A DNA stretch of 64,000 nt from the NCBI GenBank assembly GCA_013423385.1, contig BLZA01000058.1, forward strand, positions 310,001 through 374,000, given 5' to 3'. Source of the DNA: Naganishia liquefaciens. Taxonomy: Eukaryota > Basidiomycota > Tremellomycetes > Filobasidiales > Filobasidiaceae. This document shows, piece after piece, positions 30,863 to 44,268 of this stretch (position 1 is the stretch's first letter; each line of letters opens with the position of its first letter). The notes beneath the pieces are model-generated. The model was not told where the DNA came from. It saw nothing but the letters and a program-made list of their open reading frames with translations, and searched no databases. A program made the translations under genes and the position numbers.

Positions 30863-33800
30863 ATGATAGGTGCACCCTCTCCCGCGCGGAAACACCCGCC
30901 CCTTCCCCCACCCCCGCCGCGGACCGCCAATCCGCTGCTGAAACCCACGTCCACGCCGACGCCGACGCCGACGCCTACGACAACCACGACAGGCACCGGA
31001 CACGAAAAGACGACCGTCACGATGAACATCCACATGGCAGCGGCATTCGATCGTGCGCCCGTCGTGACAGACCTGCGTGAGATCCCGTGGGCGCGACAGG
31101 GCGATATCATTGCGGTGCGGCCTGTTGAGCGGAGGGAATGGGAGCCGGGGCCGGTGAGGGCTCGAGGTGGGGGGGAGAAGCCGACGGGAAGGGGAGATAC
31201 GGAGGGCAAAGCTGACGGGGCGGGGAAGCGGACGGCGGGTGGAGGGGAAAGGGGTGCAAGGGGGATCAAGGGGAATTTCTTGTTTCGTCTCGGGCGAAAC
31301 GATGAGCAGAAATTGAAAAAACTTCAGCAGCCGCTTTCCTTGTCGGATAGCGTGGCCGAGGTGTTTGGACTCGCGAATCGAATGCAAGTTGATCTCGTCA
31401 AGGTACGTCCCGCGGATTCCCTCACATCGCACGGCACGGCACGGCTCGGCACGGTGCGGCACGGCACGACACGGCACGGCATGCTCACACCCTCGCGCCC
31501 CACAGGTCGACCCGAAAGAAGTCGAAGCCGACTTTATCGAACTGACGTTTACCGGCCAATACCTCGGTCGCGCCGACATGTGGCGTCTCGGGATGTCGCT
31601 CGAAGGCCGGTGCGTGCACGTGTGGGAAAAAGTAGAGTTTGCAGGGATCATCAAGGCCGAGGTCAAGGGGATTTACGTGAGGGGTAAACGGGTGCGTCTC
31701 CAGCGAGTTGGATGTCGACAAAGGCTGGAAGGCTAACGATGCTGCCCCTGGGTGCAGCGTGCGAGTGCGTTGGTGACGCCGAGGACCAAGACGATTTTCA
31801 GGAGCAAGTCCGCCCAGGCGTATTTATTCATTCAGCTTTGTCGGGAGATGTTCGAGTTTGACGAGGACGGAGAGCGGTACTATGAAAAGGCACTGTACGG
31901 TACGCTTAACGCCCCCCCCCCTCTCTCCTTCTCGCGCTCCGCACTCAGCGCCATCATTCTAATCGTTTCTTCTTGCGCCCGACAGGATTCATGCCGGAAT
32001 TGTTCCAGCGCTGGAAAGACGCCAAGGTGAATCACGTCGTGACGATTGTCCTCTTTGCGCGCGTCTACTATGACGAGCAAGAAGTCGAGTACCTCAACCA
32101 GCTCGGCATCACCGGTCGGGAAGCGCTCCTGCATGCGCCGCACGCAGGGTACTACAAGGATTTCTACCGCGTCATTGTCGATTTCGAGACACGCAGCGAA
32201 TGGTCGACCATCTTGCCGGCGCTCAAGCAGCAATTGCTCGAGACGCACGAGGCCATCTTGTTGAATCATCATTTGGGAGGAGATGCAGAGGACGAGGCAA
32301 AGATTATTGGACGGTTGAGCTTTGTAAGTCGGGCCGGTTCCGCCAAAGGGATTCATTCCGGGACTGACAACCCTACGGCAGGCGTACGAAGGCAACGTCC
32401 TCGAGAGCATCAACCTCGTGCTCAATCCCTTTGACGAACACCACATCGATCGGGACCTCTCACGCACGGGTCTCTCCATCATGGTCATCACCCCCGGCGT
32501 CGGATACTTCAACGTCGACAAGACCATGCTCCGCTTGACGACCGAACGTCTGCTCGACGCCGGGTTCACAATCGACATGATCTGCATGTCCCAGATTCCG
32601 CTCCACGTAACGCCCTTGTTCAGCTATTGGTCACGCCCGTTGCCGCCGCCGAAAAAGGAGGAAGATCGTGACCGAGACGGCGGCGCAGGCGAGTTTATGG
32701 CCGAGTTGTCGGCGGATAGTCGCGGTCGGTTCAGCTCGACGCGCTTGCACGACTTGTTGTATTGGGATGTGCCGGATGATGGAACGCCCGAGCAATTGAT
32801 TTTTTGTGAGTGGACCGACTAGTTGCGTACGGCGCCTGCCTGGCTCTAATCCCCGCCTCAGCCGTCTCGCCGCTACTCTACTGTCATTTCTACTCGAAAT
32901 CCCACGACAGACCATTTAAAGAAGACCGATTCGTTCCACGCTGCAAAATGTACGAGATTCAGATGCTTGGCTTGATTGATCACGACCTTACAACGCTCGC
33001 GCTGCCGACACTGGACGAAGACGAGATGGCTGCCAAGGCTGCGGCCGATACGCAAAACCTCGCCGACGAGCACGACGCCTTTGACGAGTCCTTGTTTGTT
33101 TCCGCGTTTGTCGAACCCGTCGAGCCCAAGACCAAAAAATTACCGACGACGCCCATGCCGCAAGCCACGATCATCGAGGTCGCCGAATCAGTGCCCAAGC
33201 TGCAGAGCAGTCCTGTCGCGTTAGCGGAGTCCAAACCGTTGCCGCCATCAAAAACCGAAGAACCGGTGACGCATATCGAGGCGCAGCATGCGAGTACACG
33301 CGACGGACAGGACCCTCTCGAAGAGCCCGAGAGAAAAGGCACGACAGCACCGGCTAACCACTCAAAATTCGATACGCCTGATAGCTCGCGTCCCGTTTCG
33401 CTCGCGCCGCGATCGCGGTCCGCCACCGTCATCTTGGCAGATCTGCAGCGGTCCCCCGCGTCGACCATTACTCCCGACTTTGGCAGGCCCGGAGACAGAA
33501 CCGTTTCCCGTGCGACTGCTCACTCGGAGCTAGACAAGCAAGCCGTCGGTGGCACTTTTTCTGCACCTGGCACGCCGCCCGCACATGCGCTCAAGGGAAA
33601 ATCCAGCAAATCATCCCTGGCGGGTCTGACTGGCGCATCGAAATTCTTCAGCTACCTAATGGGCCGTACACCTATCAATCAGCCGCAGCCTGTTGAAGCA
33701 ACGGTCACCAAGGAGAATGCGTCGTTTGACAAGCTCGATCGCTCAGCCTCGTCTTCATCGAGATTGGCAACGCCAACCAAGTCGTCGGAAAACCGTAGAT

Positions 33801-36800
33801 CCGCGTCGAAACATTCGGAACGCGAAGCAAGCGAGCCAGCATCTGTTCAAAAACGGCCACTTATCAGAGGTGCGGGTTATCGAGAGAGGACCGACAGTCT
33901 TTCCAAAGTCGAGCCCATGGCGATCCCGCTGAATCGCGCGCGCAACAGCGAAACCGGCAAGAGGGTCAAGCGTCCTCCCAAGAAGCCAACATATCGGCAA
34001 AAGGATGATGAGGAACAGCCGCGCGAGCAGCCGTCCAAGGGCGCGCAGGGAATGAACAGGAGTCAACCCGAGCAAGAGGTCGGATCAAGATCGTGGCAAT
34101 CGGCCCAAGCCAGTTCTTGGAAGCATCGAGAGGCCGTTCGCAAGGGCGAATACTGGCGAATCAATCCTTGTCAGCCTCGGGACAACAATGTGTCCAAGAA
34201 CGGGCGTCATCGACGATGGCAGTTCTCAGTCCCTCGGCCGACATTCACGCAAGACGTCAAGTGGGACAGCATCATCGCGCCTTGTTGCCTGCCCCTGACG
34301 ACCGACTTGATACCCATGGAAGAAGAGCTCAGATCGCAATATCACGAGCAGCTTTACCACTTTGCATGCGATGCCAATCAGTTGTCGTTCCTACTACGCG
34401 CCGACGAGCTGAGCGATCTTCCGATCGCCGTCATGCGGGAAATGGCCTCGCAGCGGCTGTCACGTAAGCCTTTCCCGTCTTCCTCGCTTGCAATTGCGCT
34501 GACTAGCGATCGTGACGGACAGAAAACTTCCAGTTCCTGGTGGCCGACCCTTGGGCCAAAGATCATGTAACATTTGGACAGGTCAAGGGTATCCGGACCG
34601 GCGGTGCGTCCGAAGTCCTGCGAGCCGCAAGAGGTCCTCTCTGGTTGTCCACGCCCAATCAAGTGCACCGACTAGATTTCGCGCTCGAAAACAAGAATAC
34701 CCTCGAAGTCCATAATTTCACGCGAAAGCTCTTCTACTCGACCGATCCTTATAGCTATAATTGTCTGATGTGGCCCAGAAAGCGCAGGGGCTATCAGATG
34801 GTGAATGCGGTACTCAAGTATCCTGTAAGTTGGACTGCGCTGCTGCACGAATTCTCTGACCAACGCTTCTCGCAGACTCGCTCTTACGATTTCAATTACC
34901 TGGATCGATTGATCTCTGGAGTGGAAGACGAACTTACCGACGCTCTGCGGTACTGGCGCACAAGATTTATTCTTATCCCGTCGGACCAGCCTCAGCCGAC
35001 GATGACTGCTCTGACCGGTGAGCCATTACGCGAGGATGAGATCCACATCTTGGGCGCAGCCAAGCTACTCGAGATGATCGGCAAGAGCCGATGGACACCC
35101 TATGGCAGCAAGAAGGATACAACACCACCTAGCCTGCTGCCGACATGGTTGGACCCGTCAGCCTGCGTGACAGATCCGTTCCTGATGGAGCAGTTGAGCA
35201 AGGTGCAAAGAGGCCAGAGCGCAATCAGCAAGCCAGAATCGCAAACAGAGATACACAATGCCTCGCTCGAATCGATTGCTGCTGCCATGCGCGATCCCGC
35301 AAAGGGCCTGCCCATTAGCGATCGATGGTGGAATCGAGTAGCGTACCCCGATAGTTTCCAGGGTGATGCCTTTGTGACTTGGCTGCAGATGATGTATACG
35401 GACATCAAGACTCGCGAGCAAGCTGTCGAGTGGGGCCAGCGACTACAAAAAAAGGGATTAATCGGTAAGTCGCGGGAGTGAGGTTGAGGCCACTTGGCTA
35501 ACGGCCATGTATCAAGAACATTGCAACGGCTATCATGGCTTCCTCGATGGATACTACTTCTACCGACTTGCAGGGGAGTATGCCAAGACAACGAAAAAGC
35601 GCAAGGGCCTCGGATGGTTTGGTAAAGGCTTCTCGGACGATTCGGCGCACTCGAAGCAAATCACCAAAGGTCTGGCAGTCGATACTGCCGCAGGGAAAGC
35701 CGCTCAAGCGCCGCCAAGTCCCGTCAATCAGTTTGGCCTCGCTCCCCTAGGATTGGAAGCTCGCGACATGAAATCCAAGAAGAAGCGCAAAATCAATATG
35801 AGTCAAACGATGATTCTCGATCTCGACCCTCATCACAAGAGCGACAGAGCAGAAGTCGCGATACTGCATGCGGATGTTATTCATAATCCCCAGAATGCGT
35901 AAGTTCTCGCTGTTACGGGTCTCCTTTGACGCTGAAGGCCGCCTATCTCCCAGTTTCCATTTTGAATTAAACTGGATCGGAGTTACGGCCGGGTTCCTTG
36001 ATGACATTCGACAGCGCTGGAACAATGTCGCGGAGAAGCACGGCCTGAGATTGGTCGAAGCTCCCGTGGACCAGATCAAGGATATGGACAAGAGATGCGC
36101 ATGGCGTTCGCCTTCGCCCATCAGGCTCGCGCTTGCTCCGCCGGCTATCAAGGATCTCGATGAACGGTTGCCTGAAAAAGTTCGAACAGCCAATTACTTT
36201 GAATACGCCATCTTGACCAAGAAGTTTGACTTTGTGCTGGATGTCGAGGCAACCAAGCGCAGTCCGGATTATCTTCAAGTCGAGTATTCGTATAGAAAAG
36301 CCGGCCTCTTTGAATACTCGCAGTTTGTCCACAAGAGTGGACTTGCACTCGTTCAGTGCATCGGCGGGGAAGAAGGGTTCATCTGGAGCGACAATCGACT
36401 GTTTTTCTCGGCTTCAACGCGATACCGATCAGAGATGAGCGGTCGGGGTGGACCGGCACCCGTCAATCCCGCGGCGGCCCGCCTCTTGGCCGTTGATAAT
36501 AACAGTACGGCAACGCTCAATCACCTATATGCAAGCCGGCTGAGCGTCAACACGTCGTTCCCGACCACAATCCACACCGCCAGTCCAAGCGGGCCCATTC
36601 CCGGGCAGCCCATGACAAAGCAACATCAGGCGGACGTCATTCGGGAAAAACTCGAAGCATTCTGCGCCGATCCAGTCGCGTTGGCTGAATTTTACGAAAG
36701 TGTTACCCCACCGCTCGTAGCTCCTTCTCAGGAGGAACTCGAAAGTGAAGATCCGCTTTTATCTCCCGCGATCGAGAGAAACAAGATGACGTTCGCCACA

Positions 36801-37021
36801 ATCGTCCCAGAGGACCAGCCTGCAGAGGGAAGTGCGAATGAGCGGCGCGCTTCCGCAGAGGATGTAAGATCGCTCTCGCTTTCCGAGAAGACAGTGGAAT
36901 GAGCTTGATGACTTACCTGCTCTTGGTCTCTCGCGCTTGATTGCAGAAGCAAATCAAAGAACGATTCGACGACATGGATGTGTCGCTCTTGTTGGAAGCC
37001 AACGGTCCGTATGGAGTCTAG
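30863..37021 (+). CDS. IML1: Iml1/DEPDC5, GAP subunit of SEACIT/GATOR1
   Basis: Vacuole-surface GTPase-activating complex subunit that restrains TORC1 under amino-acid limitation. The N-terminus is Pro/Thr-rich, then come family blocks: [56 protein letters not shown] and [20 protein letters not shown] (the Iml1 N-terminal region). A Ser-rich linker spans about 33000-34150. The SHEN-like middle region follows. A DEP domain is near 35330-35600 ([36 protein letters not shown]). The C-terminal domain begins around 35870 with [20 protein letters not shown]. About ten introns; the last joins AED to [11 protein letters not shown], and the stop is at 37021. About 1,800 residues, usual for fungal Iml1. 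An arginine-finger residue was not checked. Confidence 0.94.
31429..31480. repeat. Degenerate (GGCAC)n pentanucleotide tract in an IML1 intron
   Basis: About ten imperfect CGGCA/GGCAC units fill half of an intron at 31403-31505. This 103-nt intron is about twice the usual length here, so repeat growth probably enlarged it. Splice borders (gtacgt..ccacag) are intact. Confidence 0.85.
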
Positions 37022-38186
37022 GTGATACAAAGGTCTGAGACTGTACAATATTTGTTCAAAGTTGTACAGGGTTACGTGAGGCTGAATGTCAGGGATATGC
37101 AGCATTAATGGCAATTGCCTTGCATAAGCGATTCCCTACTGCTACTAACCTGCTACCAGAGTGTCAAAATCGTCCCTATGGCTGCTGCGAGTCACCGATT
37201 GCAGCACCGGTCGAGGTTGCAGCTGCCATCTCACCAGTACGGCGAACAGCGGATGCACTATCCGGACGGATATTCCGACGCCAAGCCAAATCTCAAGTCC
37301 GCTTGGCGGGAAGCTTACCCTTCGAAGTCTTCTTCGTTGACGGTATACAGCGTTCTCGAAAGATAGCGTCTGCATAACCAATAGACAGCCACGGCTGCAG
37401 CGACTTGACTTTGCTTGAGCTGAGGCAAGATGAGCTGCCCGATGGCAGACTTGGACGTGTCCTTGGACAGAGCCGCGCGTGAACCACGTCAACTACCTAC
37501 ATTGCTTTTTATATTCATTCATGTATCTCTCGTGGCCGCGTCGATGTCCCCTTCCTGTTGACTCTTTCGCTGCTTGATATACCCTGATTGCAACACGACC
37601 TTTGACTTCTGAATACCGGAGCGACATCCAGCCAACGTCGGAATCACACGAACACCAAATTCAATCCCAAAACCGAATCTCCGGCAGCTGCTCCGCACGT
37701 TGAAGCGAGGGAGCGGAACCAATTCCTCGCGGGCCTCACGCACCGGCAAGAATCGTCATATATAGGCATCTGCAGTGACTGGACCCACGCAATATCTCGG
37801 CTTGCCCTCCTTTCAGCCTCACGTTGTCATTCAACACACAATCCGCTAGACTCCGCACAGCCGCTTGAACAGGTCTACCCGTATTCAGCGAGCCTAGCAA
37901 CGTTACACCAGTGAGTCTTGATTGCTGTCCGCAGAGGTTCGGCAGTGCGGTGGTGAGGGGAATTGGCCGAGACAACGCAAACGGGGATCCGCATCAATGG
38001 GACCTGGTTGCAGGCGCAATTCGCGAATTTCGATGGATTGAGCGGGGAGACGCTCTGGTCCCGGAACTCGACATGAGCGGTGAACGATGTAGACGTGATC
38101 TATGGATTCAGGTTGTCCGGCGAAATCACTTCATCAAACTGATCTCCGTTCTTGCATATCAAGCAGAATCATCAAACTTCAGCAAA
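37022..38186. other. Intergenic; IML1 3' flank and NCS1 promoter
   Basis: About 1.16 kb. Short frames on both strands show no domain or splice pattern. The last part is the NCS1 leader. No repeats seen. Confidence 0.5.
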
Positions 38187-39104
38187 ATGGGAAAGAACCA
38201 ATCCAAGCTTTCGTCGGAGGATCTGGCCGACCTGCAGAAGAACACTTACTGTGAGGATTCAAGGGTCCTAGCAATCGAAAGCTAAGCTGACACTGACGGA
38301 TTTACCTAGTCGACAAGAAGGAGCTGCAATCCTGGTACAAGGGCTTCATCAAGGACTGCCCTGCCGGCCGTCTGAGCAAACCGGAGTTCATCAAGATCTA
38401 CAAGCAGTTTTTCCCCTTTGGTGATCCCAGCCAGTTTGCCGATTATGTTTTCAACGTGAGATCGATCAGGGTGGAAAGACAGCCCACAGGCCAGGCTAAC
38501 GCTTCCCTCCACGTAGGTCTTTGACGAGGATAAATCTGGCACGATAGAATTCAAGGTTAGTTCTCGCCGATGTCTGTTATCGAAGTCGTGCTGAGAGAGC
38601 TACAGGAATTCATCTGTGCGCTTAGCGTGACGTCGCGAGGCCGACTCGACGAGAAGCTCAAGTGTAGGTCGTTCTTGCCAGCTGGAGATCTGAGAGAATT
38701 CTGAGCTCTATTGAATAGGGGCCTTCCAACTGTACGACATCAACAACGACGGCTACATCACGTATGACGAGATGCTGGCCATCGTTCGATCGATATACAA
38801 GATGACAGGTCAGATGGTCAAGCTGCCAGAAGACGAGGACACGCCAGAAAAGGTCAGTAGCGGCGACATTGCCGGTCCATGATCTCCTCATTGACGCGCC
38901 GAGATTCTTTCCTTGTAGCGAGTCGACAAGATCTTTTCAAAGATGGACATGAACAAGGATGCAAAGCTCAACTATGATGAGTTCAAGGAGGGTAGCAAGC
39001 AGGATCCTACTATTGTCCAGGCAAGTACCCGCCATTGGAACGCCGTAGCTTAAATGCTGATACTCCGTATCCAGGCTCTGTCACTTTACGATGGTCTGGT
39101 GTAA
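38187..39104 (+). CDS. NCS1: Neuronal calcium sensor 1 (Frq1/Ncs1)
   Basis: Myristoylated EF-hand protein that binds and activates the phosphatidylinositol 4-kinase Pik1 at the Golgi. The N-terminus [10 protein letters not shown] is an N-myristoylation site. EF1 is degenerate with the usual Cys-Pro ([13 protein letters not shown]). EF2 ([13 protein letters not shown]), EF3 ([13 protein letters not shown]) and EF4 ([13 protein letters not shown]) have acidic residues suited to Ca2+ binding. It ends [10 protein letters not shown]. Seven short exons; the first intron splits the TYF codon run (NTY-FDKKEL). About 190 residues, exactly the family size. Confidence 0.97.
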
Positions 39105-39578
39105 GACTCAGTTCAATGCCCCTTTGGGAGGCAGGGCAGTTCAGTAGTGCTTGGCCGGACTGTATTTTGTATGCTTATACCCGTTGTGACCGTGATGCCA
39201 AACACTGTATGGAGAATAACTCAAAACAGCAGCAGATCATTCATGCGTTCTTGGTGCTTCCCGCCCCTTCGAAGCTGTTTTTAGTCTCAATCATGCTTCT
39301 TTCGTCTCAAGTATACCCATTGCGAGAATTGCAATGCAGTTGCACAGCAGGAATAGGTCGCCCAGCTTTCAGCAGAGAGACGATAGCCATGCAAGTCGAT
39401 GGCGCCACCCAAGTCACCACCAGCGAGCTGAAACGCGTGAGGGCGGATGCAAAAGTCTCGACGTGTTGGCGCCAGCGAAGCGACAAGCAGGCATTGTTGA
39501 AAGCTTTCTAGCACGACAGGTCCCGTCCTCTCGACTGTTCGCAGTACGCCCGACTTCCCGCAACTGCAACCTCGTACC
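39105..39578. other. Intergenic between NCS1 and GT90
   Basis: Contains the NCS1 3' UTR and GT90 promoter. No supportable gene; frames here are short and overlap in several phases. Confidence 0.45.
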
Positions 39579-41749
39579 ATGCCGCGCACCGTGGCCAAAA
39601 CTTCGCCGACCAAAAAGGTCGTATATGCGGCGGGTGGTCTTTTGGCCATTCTCACCCTTCTGCACTTCCTCTTCAATTCGTCTGAAGATGCGGCGCTCCG
39701 GAATGCCAAATGGACTGCTGTGCCTACTTCATTCCGTCAGAAACTGCTGTCGTCGCGCACGAGCAAGGCCAAGCAGCGTCCGCCGATCGTGCATCCGATA
39801 CCGGCAAAGATGAAGCAAGCACAGGAAAACTTCGAGACCAAACTTGCACGACAATCCAAGACGTTGAGTCAGGCCGTTGCCGAGTACAAGAAACGATACA
39901 ACATGGACCCGCCCAAGGGATTCGACGAATGGTTCCAGTTTGCAAAGGACAACAAGGTCGATATTATCGACGAGTACGACCAGTTGATGAAGGATCTCGA
40001 TCCGTGGTATCAACTCAGCGGAGAAGAAATCCGACGGCGATGTATTCAAGTCGGTTATCTGCCGTCTGTGGATCTGGTCCGAGTCGAGAATGGAACGACA
40101 CATACGATCGATGTGAACCGAGGCTTTGACGATTCGGAAGTGGGAGCGCGAGCTAAGGGTTTCCGAGTCATGCTGGAAAAGTTCCAGGACAAGTTGCCGA
40201 ATATGGATTTCCCCATCAACGAAAAGGCCGAAGGCCGTATCCTGGTTCCTTGGGAGCAGAGGCTTTACTCGAACTTGACGGCTGACACGACCAGTAAGTC
40301 CGATCTGCTAGGCAAAGAATGCGAATTGACCAATGTTCCGTGTGCAGAGGGCATTGAGCATGTTCTTGGAGGAAAGTTCATTCCGGATTGGAAGGGAGAT
40401 GGCAATGTCTGGGAGTCCTTCCGTCGAACGTGCGATCCTCACTCGCAAGCTCGTCGGCTTTTCAGTTCGAAACGTCACATGCTCAAGGAGGGACAACAGC
40501 CCTTCTCTGCCCTTGCCGAGGCCGGAATCGACCAGTCACTCTCTGCAGACTTTATCTTCAACGAAGGCACCGACGACAAGTACGACTTCTGCAGCCATCC
40601 TTGGGCACACTACAAACAGGGTCATTTCTTCAGTGATTGGCGAACGATCGAAGCGCTCTACCCAATGTTCAGCCCGGCCAAGGGTATCGGATACAGCGAT
40701 ATCTTGATCCCCAGTCATTACTACTATTCTTCGACAAAGCGATACACTTATGGCTGGGATCCGGAAAACATGATCATCAAGGAAGTCGATGATATGGAAA
40801 TGCCCTGGTCCAAGAAGATTGACGATATCTTCTGGCGAGGTGCCACGACCGGTGGTGGATCCAATCCTCCCGGTTTCCTGCCGCAATATCAACGTCACAG
40901 GTAGGTGACCGACCCGTCTGTCCAGCACCAGGGCTAATAATTTCCTGCAAGATTCATCAAGATGACTTCAGACACCTCCAACGTTACCAAGGACGTTGTA
41001 TTCGCTGATCCGCCGGGAAGTGATCACTGGATTGAAGCTCCTGTTCCTCTGGGTGACTTGAACGCCGATATCATGGACGTCGCCTTTACCAAGGCCGTCG
41101 GATGCACGCAGTATCCCGGTGGATGTGATGGTATGCGAAAGGATCATCGATTCGCCGATACTGTCCCGTTGGGCGAGAACTGGCGACACAAATATCTGAT
41201 CGATCTGGATGGTATGGGTTACTCGGCGCGATTATTCTCGCTCTTGGCTAGTGAAAGTGCCGTCATGAAGACCACCGTATACACGGAATTCTTCTCTGGT
41301 AAGCAGTTTGAACTTGGCTGAATGGAACCGGCAACCTGATGCAATCCTGTTTTGTCCCCGTCTATAGACTGGATTGAGCCATGGTAAATTGACAATGGAA
41401 TATGAACCACGAGACCAGTGACTGATCGCCCTTGCTCAGGCTTCACTATATTCCCGTGTCGCTCGACTATCAAGAAATCTACAACATTTGGTCCTTCTTC
41501 TCGGGCCCTACCGTGGCCATGCAGCATGCCGCAAACATTACACGCAATCTCTTCGGCGGAAAGCGGGCGGCCGCGCACGCCCAGGCGTTTGACGGAGACG
41601 CCGAGCTGAGAAAGATCGCCAAGGCTGGTCGTCATTGGAAGTTTACCCATGGCAGAAAGGTGGACATGGAGGTCTACGTCTATCGGTTGTGCCTGGAATG
41701 GGGCCGATTAAACGCGGATGATCGGGAGGCCATGTCTTTCAAGGCATGA
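39579..41749 (+). CDS. CAP10-like glycosyltransferase, family GT90
   Basis: Type II Golgi membrane enzyme. The N-terminus is short and basic (MPRTVAKTSPTKK), followed by one membrane helix (VVYAAGGLLAILTLLHFLF) and a stem (LSQAVAEYKKRYNMDPPKGF). The catalytic region has GT90/CAP10 landmarks: SHYYYSSTKRYTYGWDPENM, PWSKKIDDIFWRGATTGGG, HRFIKMTSD, the donor-site block HKYLIDLDGMGYSARLFSLL with SESAVMKTTVYTEFF, and DWIEPWLHYIPVSLDY. Three introns, near 40904-40951, 41301-41367 and about 41387-41440; the last two flank a 20-nt micro-exon. In Cryptococcus this family includes Cap10 and the xylosyltransferase Cxt1, which act on capsule glucuronoxylomannan and glycolipids. The exact donor and acceptor cannot be read from sequence. 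Confidence 0.9.
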
Positions 41750-42170
41750 GCCGCGAACGGAATATGACACAAGCCTGGCAATCCCGGTTGCAGGGTATCG
41801 TGTTATGATATAGAATGTCCGAGGCAGCTTGTAATTGTTTGGTTTGGGATTGTACCATAGTCGATAACAGCAGATCAACATGGAAGCTTGTTGGCTACGG
41901 CGGAATCTTGATGGCTTTGCGTGAAGCTGAGAGGCCATTGGCCCGCACGAGATGCGCCTCGCGTCGGCCCTAACGCGCGCTTCTGCAAAGCCGAAAACTG
42001 GGTTTTGCGGGGTGGGAGACACTCGGGCCGCTCGCTGCTGTGCAGGGTTCAAGTTGAGACCATCTTCAATATCGATGGAATCGATTCCCCTCATCTTTCC
42101 AAAAGATGGCGCTTTCGTTCATACCTATTACTAGGCCTTCAAGCCACACAACAGGCAATCCCACGCCAAC
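41750..42170. other. Intergenic between GT90 and ADE12
   Basis: Holds the GT90 3' UTR and ADE12 promoter. No gene seen. Confidence 0.45.
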
Positions 42171-43812
42171 ATGACTACCAGTACGTCCCAGTCTGTTCCG
42201 ACCTGAGCCGAGACGACTGACGCGAGGTTCACCTTTTCCAGCGTCTCCAGACGGAGTTACTGTAATGTGCGTGTGTCCGATTTCGCCTATTGGCCCTCGC
42301 TCATATATACTATCTTAGTCTCGGAGCCCAATGGGGTGACGAAGGAAAGGGCAAGCTTTCCGATATTCTGGCCGCCGAAGCAGATGTCTGCGCACGATGC
42401 GCCGGAGGTAACAACGCCGGCCACACCATCGTTGTCAATGATGCGGAAACTGGCAAGAAAATGAAGTACGCTTTCCACACCCTGCCCTCGGGTCTGGTCA
42501 ACCCCAAGTGTATCGCATTCATCGGATCCGGTCTCGTTATCAACCCTCCGGCCATGTTCGAGGAACTCGATGCCATCCAGGCGCAAGGCCTCGACTGCAC
42601 CGGTCGACTCTTTATCTCTGACCGAGCGCATTTGGTCTTGGGCTTCCACCAGATCGTTGACGGTCTCAAGGAAATCGAACTCGGCGGCTCGTCCATCGGT
42701 ACAACCAAGCGGGGTATCGGACCAGCTTATTCTGGCAAGGCGTCGCGATCCGGTTTGCGGGTTCATCACCTGTACGACCCTAGCTTCCCCGAAAAGTTCA
42801 GGAAGCTGGTCGAGGGCAGGTTCAAGCGATATGGGCACTTTGAATACGACACTGAAGGTGAAATCAAAAAATACCAGGTCAGTGCTTCCGGTCTTTGTGG
42901 GCTTACCAAGTTTTCGCTGACGTACCCCTGACCCAGGCTCTTGCCGAGCGATTGAAGCCCCTGATCGTCGACGGACCCGTCTTCTTGCACAAGCAAATTC
43001 AACAAAACAAGCGAATCCTTGTCGAAGGTGCCAACGCCCTCATGCTCGACATTGATTATGGTACCTACCCCTACGTCACCTCGAGCGCTACCTCGATCGG
43101 TGGCGTTTGCACCGGCTTGGGTATTCCTCCGCAAATCATCAAGACCGTCATCGGTGTCGTCAAGGCATACACCACCCGAGTCGGTGGTGGACCCTTCCCC
43201 ACCGAGCAGTTGAACGTGAGCTGGAGATGCAGTCTAGCTAGGCCGTCAAAGTCTGATCAATCATTCTCGATAGGACATCGGTGTCCACTTCCAGGAGGTT
43301 GGAGCCGAGTACGGTACTACGACCGGACGACGCCGACGATGCGGTTGGCTCGATTTGGTCGTCATGAAGTACTCGACTTTGATCAACGGCTACACTTCGC
43401 TCAACCTGACCAAGCTCGACATCTTGGACCAACTCAAGGAGATCAAGGTCGCTACCAAGTACTTGCTGGATGGCAAGGAGCTCGAAGGTTTCCCTGGTAC
43501 GCCTCCATCCGATGAGGAGTAAAGGCTTCTGCTCATTTATTGTCATTACAGCGGATCTCAACGTTCTCGAAAAGGTCGAGGTCGTCTATGAGACCTTGCC
43601 CGGTTGGGAGTCGGACATTACTGGTTGTAGGAAGTTTGAAGAGCTACCTGAAAACTGCAAGAAATACGTCAAGTTCATTGAAGACTTTTTGGGTGTCAAG
43701 ATTCAGGTGAGTTTATACACGAGTACTGCAGAAGGCTTTTGCTCATGTAACATCTCGTCTTCAGTGGATCGGCGTCGGCCCCGCTCGTGACAGCACCATC
43801 CGAGTCTTCTAA
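42171..43812 (+). CDS. ADE12: Adenylosuccinate synthetase
   Basis: Joins IMP and aspartate using GTP to form adenylosuccinate, the first committed step to AMP. The N-terminus is built from two tiny exons (MTTTSPDGVTVI) joined to [15 protein letters not shown], which holds the P-loop-like GDEGKGK and catalytic Asp. Also visible are NNAGHTIVV with the catalytic His, [42 protein letters not shown] and [12 protein letters not shown]. The Asp-binding/GTP region reads [15 protein letters not shown], and KLDILD is the guanine-specific segment. It ends [15 protein letters not shown]. About 430 residues, normal length. Six introns. Confidence 0.97.
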
Positions 43813-44268
43813 CATGGCCGATGCAGGATGAGCTTTGGGAATATGTATGCAAAGGTGATATGAAGAAAAATGAATCGCAATTACATGAATGTTGGCTTGT
43901 TTTTTGACCGCCGTTCTGTCGCTGTGAAAAGCTCGAAGACGCTATGCTTGCAATCTGCGATTCGACAGGGCCGCTGCGTACTTGTGTGAGAGGCTTGGAC
44001 AGAAATGTCGAGTACATTTGCGACATGTGGAATCCAAGTATGGAGAGTTTGAGACAGCTATCGCTCATTATATTATTGTTGGTCCCTTCACGACGATCAG
44101 AAAGCCGAGACGATCGCTGCCTCCACATTTGCGGGATGACTAATTCCCGTCGTCTCGATGCAGCGCTGTCGGATGTCGCACAGAATAATGTGGCAAGCTG
44201 CCTGTGATCTTTGCCATTTCGATTCGGCACTCCTCTCGCCGCCCTGTGCCGTCTCCCATCTCGGTAGG
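43813..44268. other. Intergenic between ADE12 and the F-box gene
   Basis: Holds the ADE12 3' UTR and F-box gene promoter. No gene seen. Confidence 0.45.
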
